A stretch of DNA of 64,000 nucleotides from Adiantum capillus-veneris (GCA_014529385.2 CM043968.1:6688501-6752500), one strand, 5' to 3'; shown: positions 36,508-48,375, counted from the first letter of the stretch. Numbers and translations: made by a program. Notes: a model not told the origin generated them from the letters alone.

Positions 36508-37161
36508 TGTCACAAAGTGATGACGTGTTTGCATGGGAGCCAAGATGCTAAAAACCCTAAATCTGCAAACCCTAACCCTAAAACCTATAAACCCTAAAAT
36601 CTACCAAAAACCCTAAACCTAACCCTAACCCTAAAAATTGTCATAAACCCTAATCCTAACCCTAGGGTAGCAGGGCAGAATTCCGGAAAAACGCTGACAT
36701 GACACGTGGCATCGTACTGTAGAATCCCGTGTTTTACGGCAGCTAGAGATCAAGCTTTTTCCTACGCGAATTGGAGATAGAAAGAGAGAGAATAATTTGC
36801 TTTCACAAGCTCTCTGTGAGAGGGAGAAGAACTTTTGCTTTTTATTTTAGGCTTTTGATCTAAAGCTTTTGGGGCTCTGCTTTTGGCAACCCTTGTAATT
36901 TAAATACGTGGCTCGGGCTCACACTTGGTAGAGCACCTGGACGCAGAGTCTGAGAGTGGAACCCTAGCCGCTCTCTTGTACTTTGAACTGATTAATACAA
37001 AAAGAAATACCGAAAGGGGTGCCAGTCTTTGGGGCCAATATCTCTAGGCACGGAACTCCGTTGGGCCAGTGCAAATCTATTGTGAATTGTAAACTGTTTT
37101 GCAGTGGTTATTTGGTGCTATTGTGATTGATTCTTGACTTGGAGTGTCCAAGTCTATTACA
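36508..37161 (+). repeat. Complete 3' LTR (654 bp)
   Basis: TGTCACAAAG...TCTATTACA. The first 160 bases hold telomere-like CCCTAA/CCTAAC repeats. The remainder is nearly identical to the truncated 5' LTR. Confidence 0.93.
36545..36667. repeat. Telomere-like CCCTAA repeats inside an LTR
   Basis: About ten CCCTAA, CCCTAAA or CCTAACC units spread over 120 bp with short spacers (for example ACCCTAACCCTAAAA and CCTAACCCTAACCCTAAAAA). A shorter run (CCCTAACCCTAACCCTAGGG) lies in the 5' LTR at 33130-33149. The plant telomere repeat is TTTAGGG. Confidence 0.9.
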
Positions 37162-37600
37162 TGAAGTATCTCTTGTTGAAGCTCTTGCATCTTATCGATG
37201 TGATCGTGCATGGAAGAGTGCTTCGCATCCAAGGCCCTTAACTGCACCTCAAGGGCTATCCGCTTTATTGGAGAAACTCGATCATAAGAGTGAAGAAAGT
37301 TGATCCAAATCAGCCTCGCATCTTTCATCAATCATATGTGGCTAATAAGTGATGATGTCCTATTGAGGAAAATGAAAGACCGAATCGGAGCATTGACGTG
37401 CTCCCATAACTTTGCTCCCGCAGGGTTCTTTCCTTTTGACTTTTGAAAGTTTCTCAAGACAAAACCACCAAGCTCATAAGAGTCAAAGTCCGCCATCATG
37501 GTAGCTTTCCAAATGGCATAGTTGTCTCCATTCAATTGCCGATCCAAGGGAAAGGTAGGGAGGGTAGGTATCTTGACTAGTTGATCACCTACGCCGGAGT
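37162..37600 (-). pseudogene. Ty1/copia gag fragment
   Basis: Minus-strand gag of the UBN2/retrotran type: LDRQLNGDNYAIWKATMMAD and FDSYELGGFVLRN (about 37550..37440), one in-frame TGA near 37332, then DARLIWINFLHSYDR, LEVQLRALDAKHSS and HIDKMQELQQEIL, cut at 37162 by the end of the gypsy LTR. Its own primer site and probable LTR lie upstream at 37830-38596. Confidence 0.8.
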
Positions 37601-37829
37601 ATGTACTTCATCATCACGGGTTGAATTTGCCTCAGAATTATCACTCCTCTCTATGGTGTTGGAGAATTTAGGCATGTGATAAAGCTAGGTCGAGGTAGAA
37701 GATAAAATTTGCAAATCTGTCTACTACAGTGGAAATCAGTCCCAAAAGGGTGAAAAGCGTAGAAAAAACAACACACTGTTAGCAGCAAAAACTAGCACAA
37801 ATCACCAATCTAATTCAAGAGCATGGAGT

Positions 37830-37842
37830 GGCTCTGATACCA
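37830..37842 (-). promoter_or_regulatory. Copia primer-binding site
   Basis: Minus strand TGGTATCAGAGCC directly next to the LTR end ...CTTTGACA. Full match to the initiator tRNA-Met site. Confidence 0.92.
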
Positions 37843-38596
37843 TGTCAAAGGTGCAACAGAAAAGGGTGAATCGGGTGATGAACTTGTCTGAAACTGTGAG
37901 CAAACCACCTCTCCGTACTAGGAAACCAATAGATCTTGGATCTAACCGCGATGGATCTCCTCATCGTCAAGCTCCTAGCGCTTACTTCCCATTGAACGGG
38001 CAAGGGAACACACCGCAGGCAATGGCCTCACCAAAAAGGGTGTGCACATGCTGAGAATAGGGAGCGCTAGCAAGAGGGATGGAGATCGCAAGGGGAAAAC
38101 GCCAGATGGAGAGAGATTAATGTGGAGGCAAAAACGCTAGAGAAAGGAAGTGATTGCACACCAGAAAAAATGCTAGAGAGAGAGTGTGCGCCCAAACGCT
38201 AGATCTCTGCACTAAACATATGCCAAAAGTACAAAGGGGTCCGGGGGGTTGCATATATAGGCAAACCTCACGTTTTCCCTACCTCGAACAAAACCCCACA
38301 ATCTTGATAAATGGTTGAATAATGCTAATAAATATGTAAACTCACTAGAAGTGACCTGATACACATATTTAGTAGAAAAACTGCAGAAGACTCAAGAGTC
38401 TGACCCCGGGAAACCCTAGAACAGGGGTCCCGCCTCATGCTAGCCTATCGGGTGAGCAACACAGTGAAGTGCATCCTCGTGAACAGGTATGTCTATCTCA
38501 AGTACGATTGGGCACAGCCACAAAACAGTCCTCACTCCCTAATCTGCTCCTAGGAGATACTGGGGCTACCATGGGACAGGATACTGAACTCTAACA
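37843..38596 (-). repeat. Probable copia 5' LTR (754 bp)
   Basis: Bounded on the minus strand by TGTTAGAGTTCAG (38596) and CTTTGACA (37843), next to a good primer site. Only one copy is in the window, so the outer end is inferred from the TGTTAG start typical of copia LTRs. Confidence 0.6.
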
Positions 38597-38652
38597 TATA
38601 TATGTATATATACGTATATATATACCTGTATATATACGTGTGTGTGTGTATA
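38597..38652. repeat. (TA)n/(GT)n simple repeat
   Basis: Alternating TATATA/CGTATA/TGTGTG sequence, about 56 bp, at the outer end of the copia LTR. Confidence 0.85.
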
Positions 38653-38769
38653 TTCCAAGTTTTTACGGAGTGAAATACATAAGAAATAGGCTCTCTATAG
38701 TAGTACAAGGCAGTTATACAAGTTGCAAGCCAAGCCATGGTTTTTTGAAAAGGGAGAAACTGCACACAG

Positions 38770-39875
38770 TAGCTTTGACAAGCTTGCGATGGATACACTC
38801 TATTAACAAAGCCTGTGGCACATCAACGCATAGAAAAACTTTGGAGTTGCAAAGGTCCACAGAGTTGGAAGCCAACATCTACTGTTTTGATGAAGTATTA
38901 GCAAAGTTCATCATTGGCCTCACCCAGAAGAATGAGAAGCAAGAAACACTTGCCGAGAGCCTCAAAGAGAATGGCGTCAAGCTTCCTGAGTGCTTTGTCA
39001 AAATTTTGCTTGCAAGCATTCAGATGTTTGCCTTTAAAAGAAAAGACAAGCACAAAAGTAAGCATTCAGATTCAACCTTCACTGGGCTTTTTGTCACTGA
39101 TGATGATAAGAGGGAGAATCAAAGATCTGCAAAAGGAGCTTGAGCATGAGATTAAGTTGAAAGAAGAGGAACAACACAGAAGCTATGGTGATCATTGATT
39201 GTATAATTGATGCAAAAGTGAATGCAACAATTGACATGATGGCAGAATTCATAATAGAGATCATGATGGAGATCACAGTAGACATGATTGGCACGAGACA
39301 AGGTCTGAAAGATGAAGAGACCGTGACAGAGAGGCTGAATATAAAATGGATCAGATCTAGAGGGATGGTGACCGCAGGACTCACAGAGAGCATGATGATC
39401 ACAGGGATAGAGACAATGGATATGTTGGTGGTGACGATGATAATTCATGCAAAAACTGGAGCAGGAGGGATTGAGATGATAGAAACCCTAGCTCTTCAAA
39501 CGGGTATCAACCACAAGAACTTGAGCTATTGAATGTTTACCAAGGTAGGGTTTCATTGCCATGGATCATGGCTGCTTTGTGCAGCTTGTAGGCTTTCATG
39601 ATCAAAAGGAAGAGATTGTGCATGGGTCGCAGAGTGCCACATGTATGATTGCTTATGCAAAAGATATTGTGAAGAGAGATCAAGAGGTATGGGTTAAGGT
39701 TGTTTCCGTAAATGGGAATAAAATTAGCCTTTCCATGAGGGATGTGGACCAAAAGTCAAGGCAAGATCTTCTACCGATGAAAAAGAGCTCTATGGATGAG
39801 GAATCTATGTTAGAGTTCAAGCATCTCTCTGGATTGGTCGAGTCAGTCCCAGTTTCTCACAAGGATATGTGTTAG
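38770..39875 (+). pseudogene. DHX8/PRP22-like splicing helicase gene fragment
   Basis: The match is to the N-terminal part of PRP22/DHX8, the DEAH helicase that releases spliced mRNA from the spliceosome. Frame 38640-39143 holds the helical N-terminal region (FDEVLAKFIIGLTQKNEKQE, ESLKENGVKLPECFVKILLA). A shifted frame then reads GRIKDLQKELEHEIKLKEEE. The RD/RH-rich linker (RDHDGDHSRHD, RDGDRRTHREHDDHRDRD) at about 39260-39430 is broken by stops and shifts. The S1 RNA-binding domain at 39520-39740 reads NVYQGRVS, then after a shift MDHGCFVQLVGF and KISLSMRDVDQKSRQDLLP. The helicase core is absent. About 290 residues lie in 1.1 kb without evident introns, which suggests a processed copy. I leave the symbol empty because only a fragment remains. 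Confidence 0.82.
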
Positions 39876-41847
39876 GGATTGAGGGCTGTTTTATGGCTGT
39901 GCTCGGCCAATGTGAGGTTGTTTTCTCATGTCAGGATGTTTTAGCCATGTTTAGCCCAAGGTTTTGGCTTGCCATTAGGCTCCTGCATGCTGGGAGTATT
40001 TTTCCCAGCCTTGCCTAGATTTTCCCCCGGCATTTGGTGACCACACTTGCTTTTTTGCCCATTTTTGAGGTCGTGGGGGCTTGTGGACAGTTGGTCGACG
40101 ATCCGAACCCCTGGGGCTATATATGCAAGGTAGGGATACAGGGGTGGGCAACATGTGCATACGCCCTAGGAGTGCAGGCCGCCTCTAACGGGCAGCACTA
40201 GGTTGGGCAATGGGCAGAGAGCAGATCAGCATCGCGTTTGGCTATTGATCAGCCCGAATGTTTTTCTCCATTCAGCCCTAGCATTTTTCATCCCCAGCAG
40301 TAGGGCGACACCTCAAGGTAGTTGATGGGCAACAAGGATGTGTTTTTCTCTCAGGGCCAATGTGAGGAGGCCCCATGATCTTCTAGATGCAGAGCACCTA
40401 CATCTTGATGCAGGCATACGAGAGGAGGAGGGGGCTAGCCTATCATGAGACTGTAATAGACACTAAATTTATTTATTTGTTTCATTCACTTTATTTTTAT
40501 TTAATTTTTGGGAGCCTTTTCATGAAATCACAAATGCCTGGACATTGCACGGCTAATGTGAAATGGCCAAGAGTTTCACTCGCATGAGTCAAGGCCAGGC
40601 AACCACGAGATGGTTGGGCTGATTGGCATTAGTAAAGAAGTGGCTAAGCTCAGTTAAAGTCATTTATTCCCCTCGACAGGACTTTTTTAAGTTGGTGGGT
40701 ACTAGGAATTAAACCAAAAGAAGCAAACATCAGTAGGACAGCAAACTGCAAACCAACACACATCCAAAAGCCTCATCCCAAAGAGGGGGGCGCCCAAAAC
40801 TAAGAAGGGGCTGAATTTTTATCAATAAGTGCCCTACAATGTGTGTGTGTGTGTGTGTGAGTTGGAGTTGGCAAATCTGCAGCCCTACACGAACCTGTAA
40901 CCCTGCGCAGGGTTGTACCCTGCGCAAATCTACAACCCTGCGCGAAGACAGCCTGCACGGCTAGTAGCCCTACGTGAAGACAGCCAGCGCGATCAATCAC
41001 CTTGCGTGAAGACCAATTTTGTGTGTGGAGCGGTGTGCGCGACTTTATGCACTGTGTGTCTGCTATTTTGCCTCGTCAGCAAGTTTGGGCAGCCTACAGC
41101 TGTGTGTGTGTGTGTGTGTGGACCTGTGTGTGCGTGTGCAGAGTGTGATGTACACTGTACCCTGGAGTTTTCTGAATTGAGCAAAGTGTGTGGTTGTTTT
41201 TAGTGAGTCAAAAAGTTTTTGAAGCCTTAGTAGAGTGTGAGTGTGTGTGCAACAAACAAGAGTGTGTGTGTGTGTGTGTGAGTGTGTGTAACGTGGAGCC
41301 TACGCACAAACCCTCTTGTTGATCTGTCGAGGTATTCTCCTGTGCACTCCTACAGCTTGCTGTGCCAGCACCTTTGGGTGTGTGTGTGCGCGGGGGTGTG
41401 AGTGTGTGGGTAACAGAATATGTTGCAAGGTCGTTGCTGATCATCTGCAAAGGAGTTTTGTCGCTAGCAAGTGCCTTTGCAAGGCTTTCTGTTTCCTGGA
41501 ACATTCGTCTTCAGCTTGCGTGGGCGATTTTTGCTACTGGTTGGCTGCGTGACCAGCAGATTTGCAATTATCTGTCAGCGTGTTTTTCAAGTCCCTTGTG
41601 CAGGTTTTGTTTCTCAGCCAAGGGGTATAGCTGTATGTGTTAGATGTCAGCAGTGTGCAAGTTATAACTGTGACAAATTTTGTTTTGGTGTATTTTCTAC
41701 GAAAGGGGTTTTGGGCCTCAGAAGATTTTCTATTTAGCTTTAGCAGTCTAAGTTTGTTCGGAATTTTGTAGAGCGCAGCCCTTTATGTACAGTCTTGAAG
41801 TTGGTACAGAGAAAGTCTGATAAAATAAAAACAAAAAAGAGAGTTTT
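39876..41847. other. Unassigned; GT-rich, perhaps LINE 5' region
   Basis: No protein family recognised. At 40884-41000 a loose repeat (ACCCTGCGC, GCGAAGACAGCC) occurs about five times. GT-rich stretches lie at 40840-40858, 41100-41140, 41238-41290 and 41378-41412. Because the next LINE copy at 47089 also opens with a GT-rich run, the last part may be the LINE 5' untranslated region. Confidence 0.4.
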
Positions 41848-41916
41848 TTGGAAGTTCAAGGTGTCATTTCAATCCAAGTAGATTTTGTTTGTACAAAGGG
41901 AAACCTTTTTTTGGTC

Positions 41917-42987
41917 ATGGCACAAGAGGTTATATATAAGCGTAGGAAACAGGTTGACCTTTCCTCCATGGATGTTGCGAATATCATTAAAGAGTGTTTG
42001 TCGAAGGATCTCGCGGATGCTCAGGATGCATGGGAAGGCCAACAACCCGCTACTGAAGTGATTATTCCGAATCAACAGTTGATGGATCCGGTTGCACAGT
42101 ATGCATTGAATACCGTTATTTTGTTTTTCCCTGGCGAAATGCCATTTGCACAAGATGTAGGTCAATGGGTTGACTTTTTGTGGAAAAGACAAGCAGTCTG
42201 AGGGGTGTATTTTGGTGTCCGTGGGTTTTATGAGGTGTTGTTGGAAGATAGGGATGCTTGTTCGTGCTTGTTAGAAATGTCGCCTTTGTTTTTCAACATG
42301 CAAATGACACATGTTTTGCCATGGGCGCTTACTAAAGATTATCAGAGTTTGATACGACACAGGTCCTCGATCTGGGTGAAAATAGTCGGATTTTCGAGGA
42401 CTTAAAAACATTTCTTGCCTCTTTTGGTTGCAATTACACAAAGTGATTTGCCCCCCAAACTTGGATACTAATTCCAATAGATTTTGCGTACTATGGGATA
42501 CAGATGTGCTGACACCGTCAAGAATTACGGTTGATTCTGGTGATCAATGGTAGGCAAAAGGCCATTTAAACTCAAATGGGGGAAGTTTGCAGGTGCTTGT
42601 TTTGGTTGTGGAAAATTTGGCCATATGCAATTTGAATGCCAAGAATCTTTGTTTAAAATGCCACCATCTGTTATTCCTATGATTGGAACTCGTGTTGTTC
42701 CTCTCTCTACTTCGTCTGTGAAGCCGAAGATGGGGGATTCTAATGGCAACATACAGGCCAAGCAAGGCAAAGCATCCATTAAGAATCTGGCTAATATGCA
42801 GACTGCTGGGAAGACTGATAATAAAGGTAAAACTAAACTGGTAGAGCCTACTGATGGTTGGCAAATTCCCAAAAAGCTGGTAAAACCTCGTGTTTCGCCT
42901 ATTTCAAGGAATTATGTACCTGATATGGATGAAAGAGGTGGTGGAACCTCTACACCCGCATCCCATGATCATAAGTCACTGGTTTAA
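41917..42987 (+). pseudogene. LINE ORF1 (RNA-binding protein)
   Basis: Starts MAQEVIYKRRKQVDLSSMDV. In plant LINEs ORF1 coats the element RNA. The first part includes MDPVAQYALNTVILFF and DVGQWVDFLWKRQAV. It is interrupted by TGA at 42199-42201, continues in frame through a DUF4283-like segment (FYEVLLEDRDACSCLLEM, SIWVKIVGF) and stops at 42403-42405. Two offsetting shifts surround 42470-42545. The C-terminal part has GKFAGACFGCGKFGHMQFEC, a CCHC knuckle, then a Lys/Pro-rich tail ending at 42985-42987. Confidence 0.8.
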
Positions 42988-43183
42988 GCATGGCATAAAG
43001 TGGTTCATTCATATAAAGACGCTTTTCTTGGGTCCACATCTGTGCCGTTGTCGATGTATCAAAATCCCCAGCAAGGGATGCATATGGATTCTGTTGTATT
43101 GAATGGTAGTATGGAGGCGGATGTGCCTATGGGCAACCCTACTTGATCATTGTGCCTCGTGGATCGTTTGTAAATTTTGTACA

Positions 43184-46100
43184 GATGCATTCTCCTATTA
43201 GATGTTTGACATATAATCTGTGCGGATTGTGCAACCATGACAAGTGGAAGCTGATCTAGCATTATGTACATACAAATAAAGCAGATATGGTGGTATTACA
43301 GGAGTATAATCAACATGATTTTGTTGGTCAATCATTGTATTATGAGGGATTTTGGATTTCTTATGCTAGTACTGGTTCTTTTTCGAGAGTTTTAATGATG
43401 GTGCATCATGAATTGCAGCCGGTTTTGGCTCATAGTGACCCGGCGGGACGCTGGATGGTTGTTCAATGTCTTGTGCAAGGCAATATTTTGGAATTTGCTG
43501 GTATTTATGCTTATACTGCCTTGGCACGTAGATCTCATCTTTGGCAAGGTTTGGTCAAATATCCGTGGTGTTCACATTCTTTTTGGTGTGCGGATTTTAA
43601 TAATGCACCGGCAAACACAGATAATACAACTGGCCATTCGCATATGTTAAACTTGGAACGTTCTTCATGGGATGTTATGATCAGTGGCACAGGAGTTTTG
43701 GATCTATGGGCTAGCTCTCATAATTTGGAGCGAGGCTACACTTTTTCTCATAATGCTCGTTCGGAATATAGAGCTAGATTGGATCGGTGGTATGTACTTG
43801 GCTCTCAGCAATATGATATGTTTGCATGTGATATGAGCTCGATCGCTCCTTTACTCTATTTGATCATTTTCCTCTTTGTCTCTTGATCCATACCGAGACC
43901 TTGGATACAAATTCCTCGCTTCCTACTAAGCGATTGTTGCATATTAATAATGCATATCTCTCGCACGAGGCATTTCAAACCTTGATTGAAGCAGTGATTC
44001 CGCCGCTTGTCTCTCATATGTTTATAGATGTGGATATGGCTTGGTACCGATTTGTTATGCGGATTCAAGCAGTCATAAAGCATTATGGTTCATGGAACAT
44101 GCACCGGATGAGAAATAAAGTGCAGGAAGATAAGATGACTATTCAAGCTTTGGAAAGTATTGCAGATATTAGACGGCTTACTCAGTCAGAACAAGATGAA
44201 TTATGTGCAGCTAAAGCCTCTTTAATGCATAATAACAGAAGGAAACTTGGAAAATGGAAAGTGAGATCAAGACAATATGCTTTTATGGATAAAGGTTGTT
44301 CATCAAAGCAGTTCTTTAAGAATTTGCATCATTCGAGGTTATCCGTGTCTATTAAAAGGGTTAAAATTGATATTGAGCAATGGACAGCCAATAAAAGTCA
44401 ATTGGCGGATTGCATGGTTGATCATTTTCAACAGGTTTTTCCTGGGACTGGGATTCCTTCAAGTGAGGTTTTGGAAGCTAGACAGCTATTATTGTCGTAT
44501 GTGCATCCTATAATGATGATAAACGATGCAGCTACCCTTGAGGATAGTTTTACTGAGGATGAGCTGCATGATAGCTTGTTGCATCTCGGGCATTGGAAAT
44601 CCCCTGGATGGGATGGTCTTACAGTTGGATTTTTCCTTTTCTTTTGGGAGTTCCTTAAGCAACCTCTATTTTTCATGATTAATCATGCAAGGGCTAAATA
44701 GTTATTGCCGCAATCGTGGAAAGAAGGATTGGTGAAACTATTGCCTAAGCAAACATTATGTGAATACTTCTCGCACCGACGTCTGATCACGCTTATGCCG
44801 GTAGTTTATAAATTTTTGTCGAAAATGATAGCTTCTCGTATTAAAGATCGTTTGTTCTCAGGCATACATCTTGCTCAATATGGATTCATTCATTGCAGGC
44901 AAATTCTGGATAATATTGCTAATGCTTTTATTGGGATTGAGTATGCGAAATATACTAGACAGGATGTACTTATCATGCAAGTTGATATAGAGAAAGCATT
45001 TGACACGATTCAATGGGACTTCATTGCTTAGACTATGACGGCTTTGGGCTTTGGTTCTAAGATGTGTCGAGTGGTCTATTTCCTACATGAGAATAGTCAA
45101 TCTGCTGGAATCATTGATGGTGAGTTGACTCAATTATGGGATCTTGGTAGATCGGTTAGGCAAGGTTTCCCTTTGAGTGCTATGTTGTATGCTATTGCTA
45201 CGTACCCTCTTTTGTTGTACTTGGACTCCTTGACTGTGTCTGGGCATCTACATGGGTTGGAATTGCCATCTAGAGATCATTTTGTGGTGCAAGCATATGC
45301 AGATGACTCCATGTTTTGGCCTAGAAATACACCGGAGGATGTTCAATGTATAATGGAAGCATTGCATCTTTATGGATTGGGCTGCAGGACTGCAAGTAAA
45401 CTTTCAAAAATCTAAATTGTTACCGTTGCATCAAATGGATTGGCACTCAGTATTATGGCTCGGGGAGATAGTAAAGCCTGATCAAATTGTGAGACATCTT
45501 GGATACCCGTTGGCTTGGTCGGTTAATAATGCAAAATTATTGGATTGGGTTGAGAACAAATTGAGGTCTAAATTACACTATTGGAAATTATCCAATTGCG
45601 TGCTACATGTAAGACTCAAAATAGTATAGTCCATATTGGTGGCATATGTGCATTTTTTCCTGCCTATGTTGCATTTTTTTCCTGCCTATGTTGCGTTGGC
45701 CACCTCGTTGTATTTGAGCTTTGATGTCTCGGATACTGGAGAACTTTTGGTCTACTTCTTCTCAGAAAAAGGGTCTGCGTTTGCTTGCGATGGATAAATT
45801 ATGTACTCCGAAGCGTTGTGGTGGTTTGAATATTCTGCATATGGGTTCTCATGTTATAGCAAGAAAGGCCACATTGTTGTTGGTGTTGGTTGAGCAAAAG
45901 CAGCCTTGGACACAAATGTTTACGTTTTTGTGCTCTCATGCGGTTTCTACACCGGCTTTTGGCCATTGGCAGCCATCGTATTGGGATGTGGTGTTTGGTA
46001 AGTTTCAGGCCACGATACCTAGATGTCCTTTTTCTTCCAGTCTTGTAGCGGATTGGAAATTAGTCACACAGAACTTGTTGTGGCATGGTAGAGATGACGT

Positions 46101-46940
46101 ATGTGGCAACTCGCTTCAGTTAGAAAGTTTACATTGGAGTCGGGTTTTTTATCAAACTCTTGTTCAATGCTCTCCAAGACAGGCTTATTTTCTTTCACAA
46201 AAAGGTATTTGTTGTGTAATTGATGTGATGGATGCTGATGGATGGATGCTTTCATTCAGATAAGCTACTCATATCTTTGGGCTTGGGATGCATTATAGGC
46301 GCATGTGGGACAACATTAAAAATCTAGTTGATTCCGTATCTTTTGTTCCACCACTGGTTGCAGAAAACCAAATTTGTGATTGACACTATGATGGTTCTTC
46401 GGCCTCTTTGATTTCTGCAAAGAAAGTGTATGGCCATTTGCAATCGTTTTCTTGGATATACAAACACTGTAATAAGGTATGGAATATGAACACAGTGTGT
46501 TATTTGGTGGCGGAGTAAGGTCATGAAAGTGTGACATGCAAAATTGCCTCTGAAGGAGAGACTGTTTATGTGGAGATGCATACTTGGGGTTCTCCCGATT
46601 GGAAAATTTCTATGTTCTAGGAGATTGGCCTCTTCACGATGTGTTAGATGTGGTGCAACAGTTGAGACCATTCCGCATTTACTGTGGTCTTGTTCTCATA
46701 TGCTGCAGTTTGTGGACTGCATCTCTACTGCTCTTCGTACGCATTTTCCTAGCATGCATTTTGGTAGATCTTTCTGGATCTTTGGAGTACTTCTGCCATT
46801 GGTTCGGCCGTATGCATACTTTTTTGGCTGGGTCAGATTCTGGGCGCTTTGGACGGTGTGGAGAGCACATAATTCCCTCATGTTTTAGCAGATGCGAGTG
46901 GACTATGTTTTCTTCTTCAAGACTGTTGCAGTCTCTCTAA
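43184..46940 (+). pseudogene. LINE ORF2 (endonuclease-reverse transcriptase)
   Basis: Endonuclease: LTYNLCGLCNHDKWKLI, a stop, KADMVVLQEYNQHDF (catalytic Glu in LQE) and WCADFNNAP (43590s). The frame shifts near 43870. RT region at 43883-45415 in one frame, interrupted by TAG at 44699-44701 and TAG at 45029-45031: LGHWKSPGWDGLTVGFF, VLIMQVDIEKAFDTIQWDF, SVRQGFPLSAMLY and catalytic AYADDSMFW. Another shift follows near 45400 (GLQVNFQKSKLLPL). The connection domain has KLCTPKRCGGLNILHMGSH. The C-terminal zinc-binding region at 46544-46888 reads MPLKERLFMWRCILGVLPIG, CVRCGATVETIPHLLWSC. A 22-bp direct duplication (TTTTTTCCTGCCTATGTTGC) occurs at 45650-45695. Confidence 0.9.
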
Positions 46941-47077
46941 GTGGCCTATGACTTGGATGAGATTCCTCTCAGTCGTTACGAGCTTTATTTTGACTGTTTC
47001 TGATTTCCCGTTTGTAGTATTTTCATGGGTTTTCCTCGTCTTGAGGTTTCCCATGGGTAATTCAAAATGACATTACC

Positions 47078-47088
47078 AAAAAAAAAAT
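47078..47088 (+). repeat. LINE poly(A) tail
   Basis: CATTACC followed by an A-run of about 10, at the 3' end of the LINE and directly before a second LINE copy. Confidence 0.7.
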
Positions 47089-47404
47089 TGTGTGTGTGCG
47101 TGCGAGCTTCACATGGATTCAGTTGAGTAGTGTATATACAAACGCCGGAAAGCCATGGAATCTTCAAATATGGATGCTTTAAGCCTGAATGTTTGCATGA
47201 GGAATTCGAGGATCTGCGTCAAGCCTGGGAAGGATCCGCTCCCGTCATGGAAGTGTGCATTCCTATACAGGAGTTCATGGATCCTGTTGCTCAATATGCA
47301 CTTTATACGATGATTCTTTTTTTTCTGGGTAGAATGCCTATGGCTTAGGATGTAGACCAATGGGTTGATTTCTTACTCAAACGACAAGCAGTCTAAGGAG
47401 TTTA
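47089..47404 (+). mobile_element. Second LINE copy, 5' part of ORF1 only
   Basis: A GT-rich start, then YKRRKAMESSNMDA, DLRQAWEGSAPVMEVCIP, FMDPVAQYALYTMILFF and DVDQWVDFLLKRQAV, closely parallel to ORF1 of the preceding LINE. It has a TAG in place of a glutamine codon near 47347 (CAA in the other copy). Homology ends near 47410, where a copia fragment begins. Confidence 0.85.
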
Positions 47405-47640
47405 CTTTGGCACGTGAGGTTTCTAACCTCTTTGTCCATATGCATCCCCAAATCCATGATGAGCAGCTTATGTAACCAAGCTACCTCACATGCCACTATA
47501 GCAACACCTCTCTACTCAGCCTCTATACTCGACAAGGCAATGGTGGGCTGCTTCTTACTACTCCAAGTGATAGCAGCACTCCCGAGTGAAAACACACTAT
47601 TTGATAGTTTAGTGGAAGGATTGTTTGGAGGAATCCTCTA
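47405..47640 (-). pseudogene. Ty1/copia RNase H fragment
   Basis: Minus strand SVFSLGSAAITWSSKKQPTI, ALSSIEAE, a stop in place of the usual Tyr, RGVAIVACEVAWLHKLL and DLGMHMD. This is the copia RNase H signature. Only this piece remains. Confidence 0.85.
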
Positions 47641-48375
47641 CTTGGAAGTAGTCAAGCTCCGTTGGGGTTAAAAACGGTAGCCTGCCAAATTAGAATAAGG
47701 GTTTTTTTAGTTCTAATATGTTTAAAACTATCCTTTGTCATAATGGTAAATGTGTTTTTTGGAGAAACCTGTAGGGAGTTCAAGTCCTTCCATCTTACCA
47801 TCATGCGGGATCAACATCATCAAAATGGATTACCTAGCTACCAATATGAATTTTACATGTCTTGTGGGTATGATAAATTCTATATCTTAATATTCATAGG
47901 ATTCCCATCACACTCAAATAAAATCCCAAACACATTATAATATTATTGTGGGATTTTATCCTATTTTTGATGGGCTTATTGGAGTTCCAATTTGTAACTA
48001 GTGAGAGCCCATTAGCATGATCGATAAGTCTCTAATTGGGTTAGTTTAAATATTGATTTGTGGGAATTGGGATTGAGAGAGGAGTGTGTCATTATATATG
48101 TGCTTTGTATGTTGAGACACTTATTTTAGAGGAATTGCATATGGGTGTAGAGTGTGTACATGTTAAACGTATGTGCTAGTGCATTCATATCCTTGTGAGA
48201 TTGCCTCCATGCACTACCTCATGTTAGATATCCTTGACACAATAGAGTCCCATGACTCATTGGTAGAGAGCTCTTGCGAGCTTGACCACAAAGCGGTTTT
48301 CACATTGCATTGAGTTGATGGGTGTAGGGTGAAGATGACTAACCCTAGTTAAAGACACTTACGGCCACGCTTGCC
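47641..48375. other. No gene recognised
   Basis: AT-rich sequence; may be the upstream part of the copia-like element whose 3' end is at 48376, but no coding motif was found. Confidence 0.4.

Larger units (their letters stand above)
33090..37161 (+). mobile_element. Internally deleted Ty3/gypsy element
   Basis: Plus-strand element with a 5'-truncated LTR (33090-33646), primer site (33648-33659), gag, a deletion that removes protease, RT and most of RNase H, then integrase-chromodomain, polypurine tract and a complete 3' LTR (36508-37161). The LTRs match closely from about 33180 to 33646. No target duplication can be defined because the left end is truncated. On the right it abuts a copia gag fragment. 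Confidence 0.92.
41848..47088 (+). mobile_element. L1-type LINE, near full length, mutated
   Basis: A non-LTR retrotransposon on the plus strand with ORF1 (DUF4283-like region and CCHC knuckle), ORF2 (endonuclease, RT, Cys-rich C-terminal domain) and an A-run of about 10 at 47078-47088. The order and the presence of a zf-RVT-type C-terminal domain fit plant L1 elements. The 5' end is uncertain. Multiple stops and frameshifts make this copy inactive. Confidence 0.9.

Noticed and set aside
33100-36670. Possible chromosome end or true telomere
   Set aside because: The CCCTAA units are short, impure and part of an LTR with normal element sequence on both sides.
39152-39532. Open frames on both strands rich in Ile/Met/Asp or His
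   Set aside because: Out-of-frame readings of the RD-rich linker of the helicase fragment.
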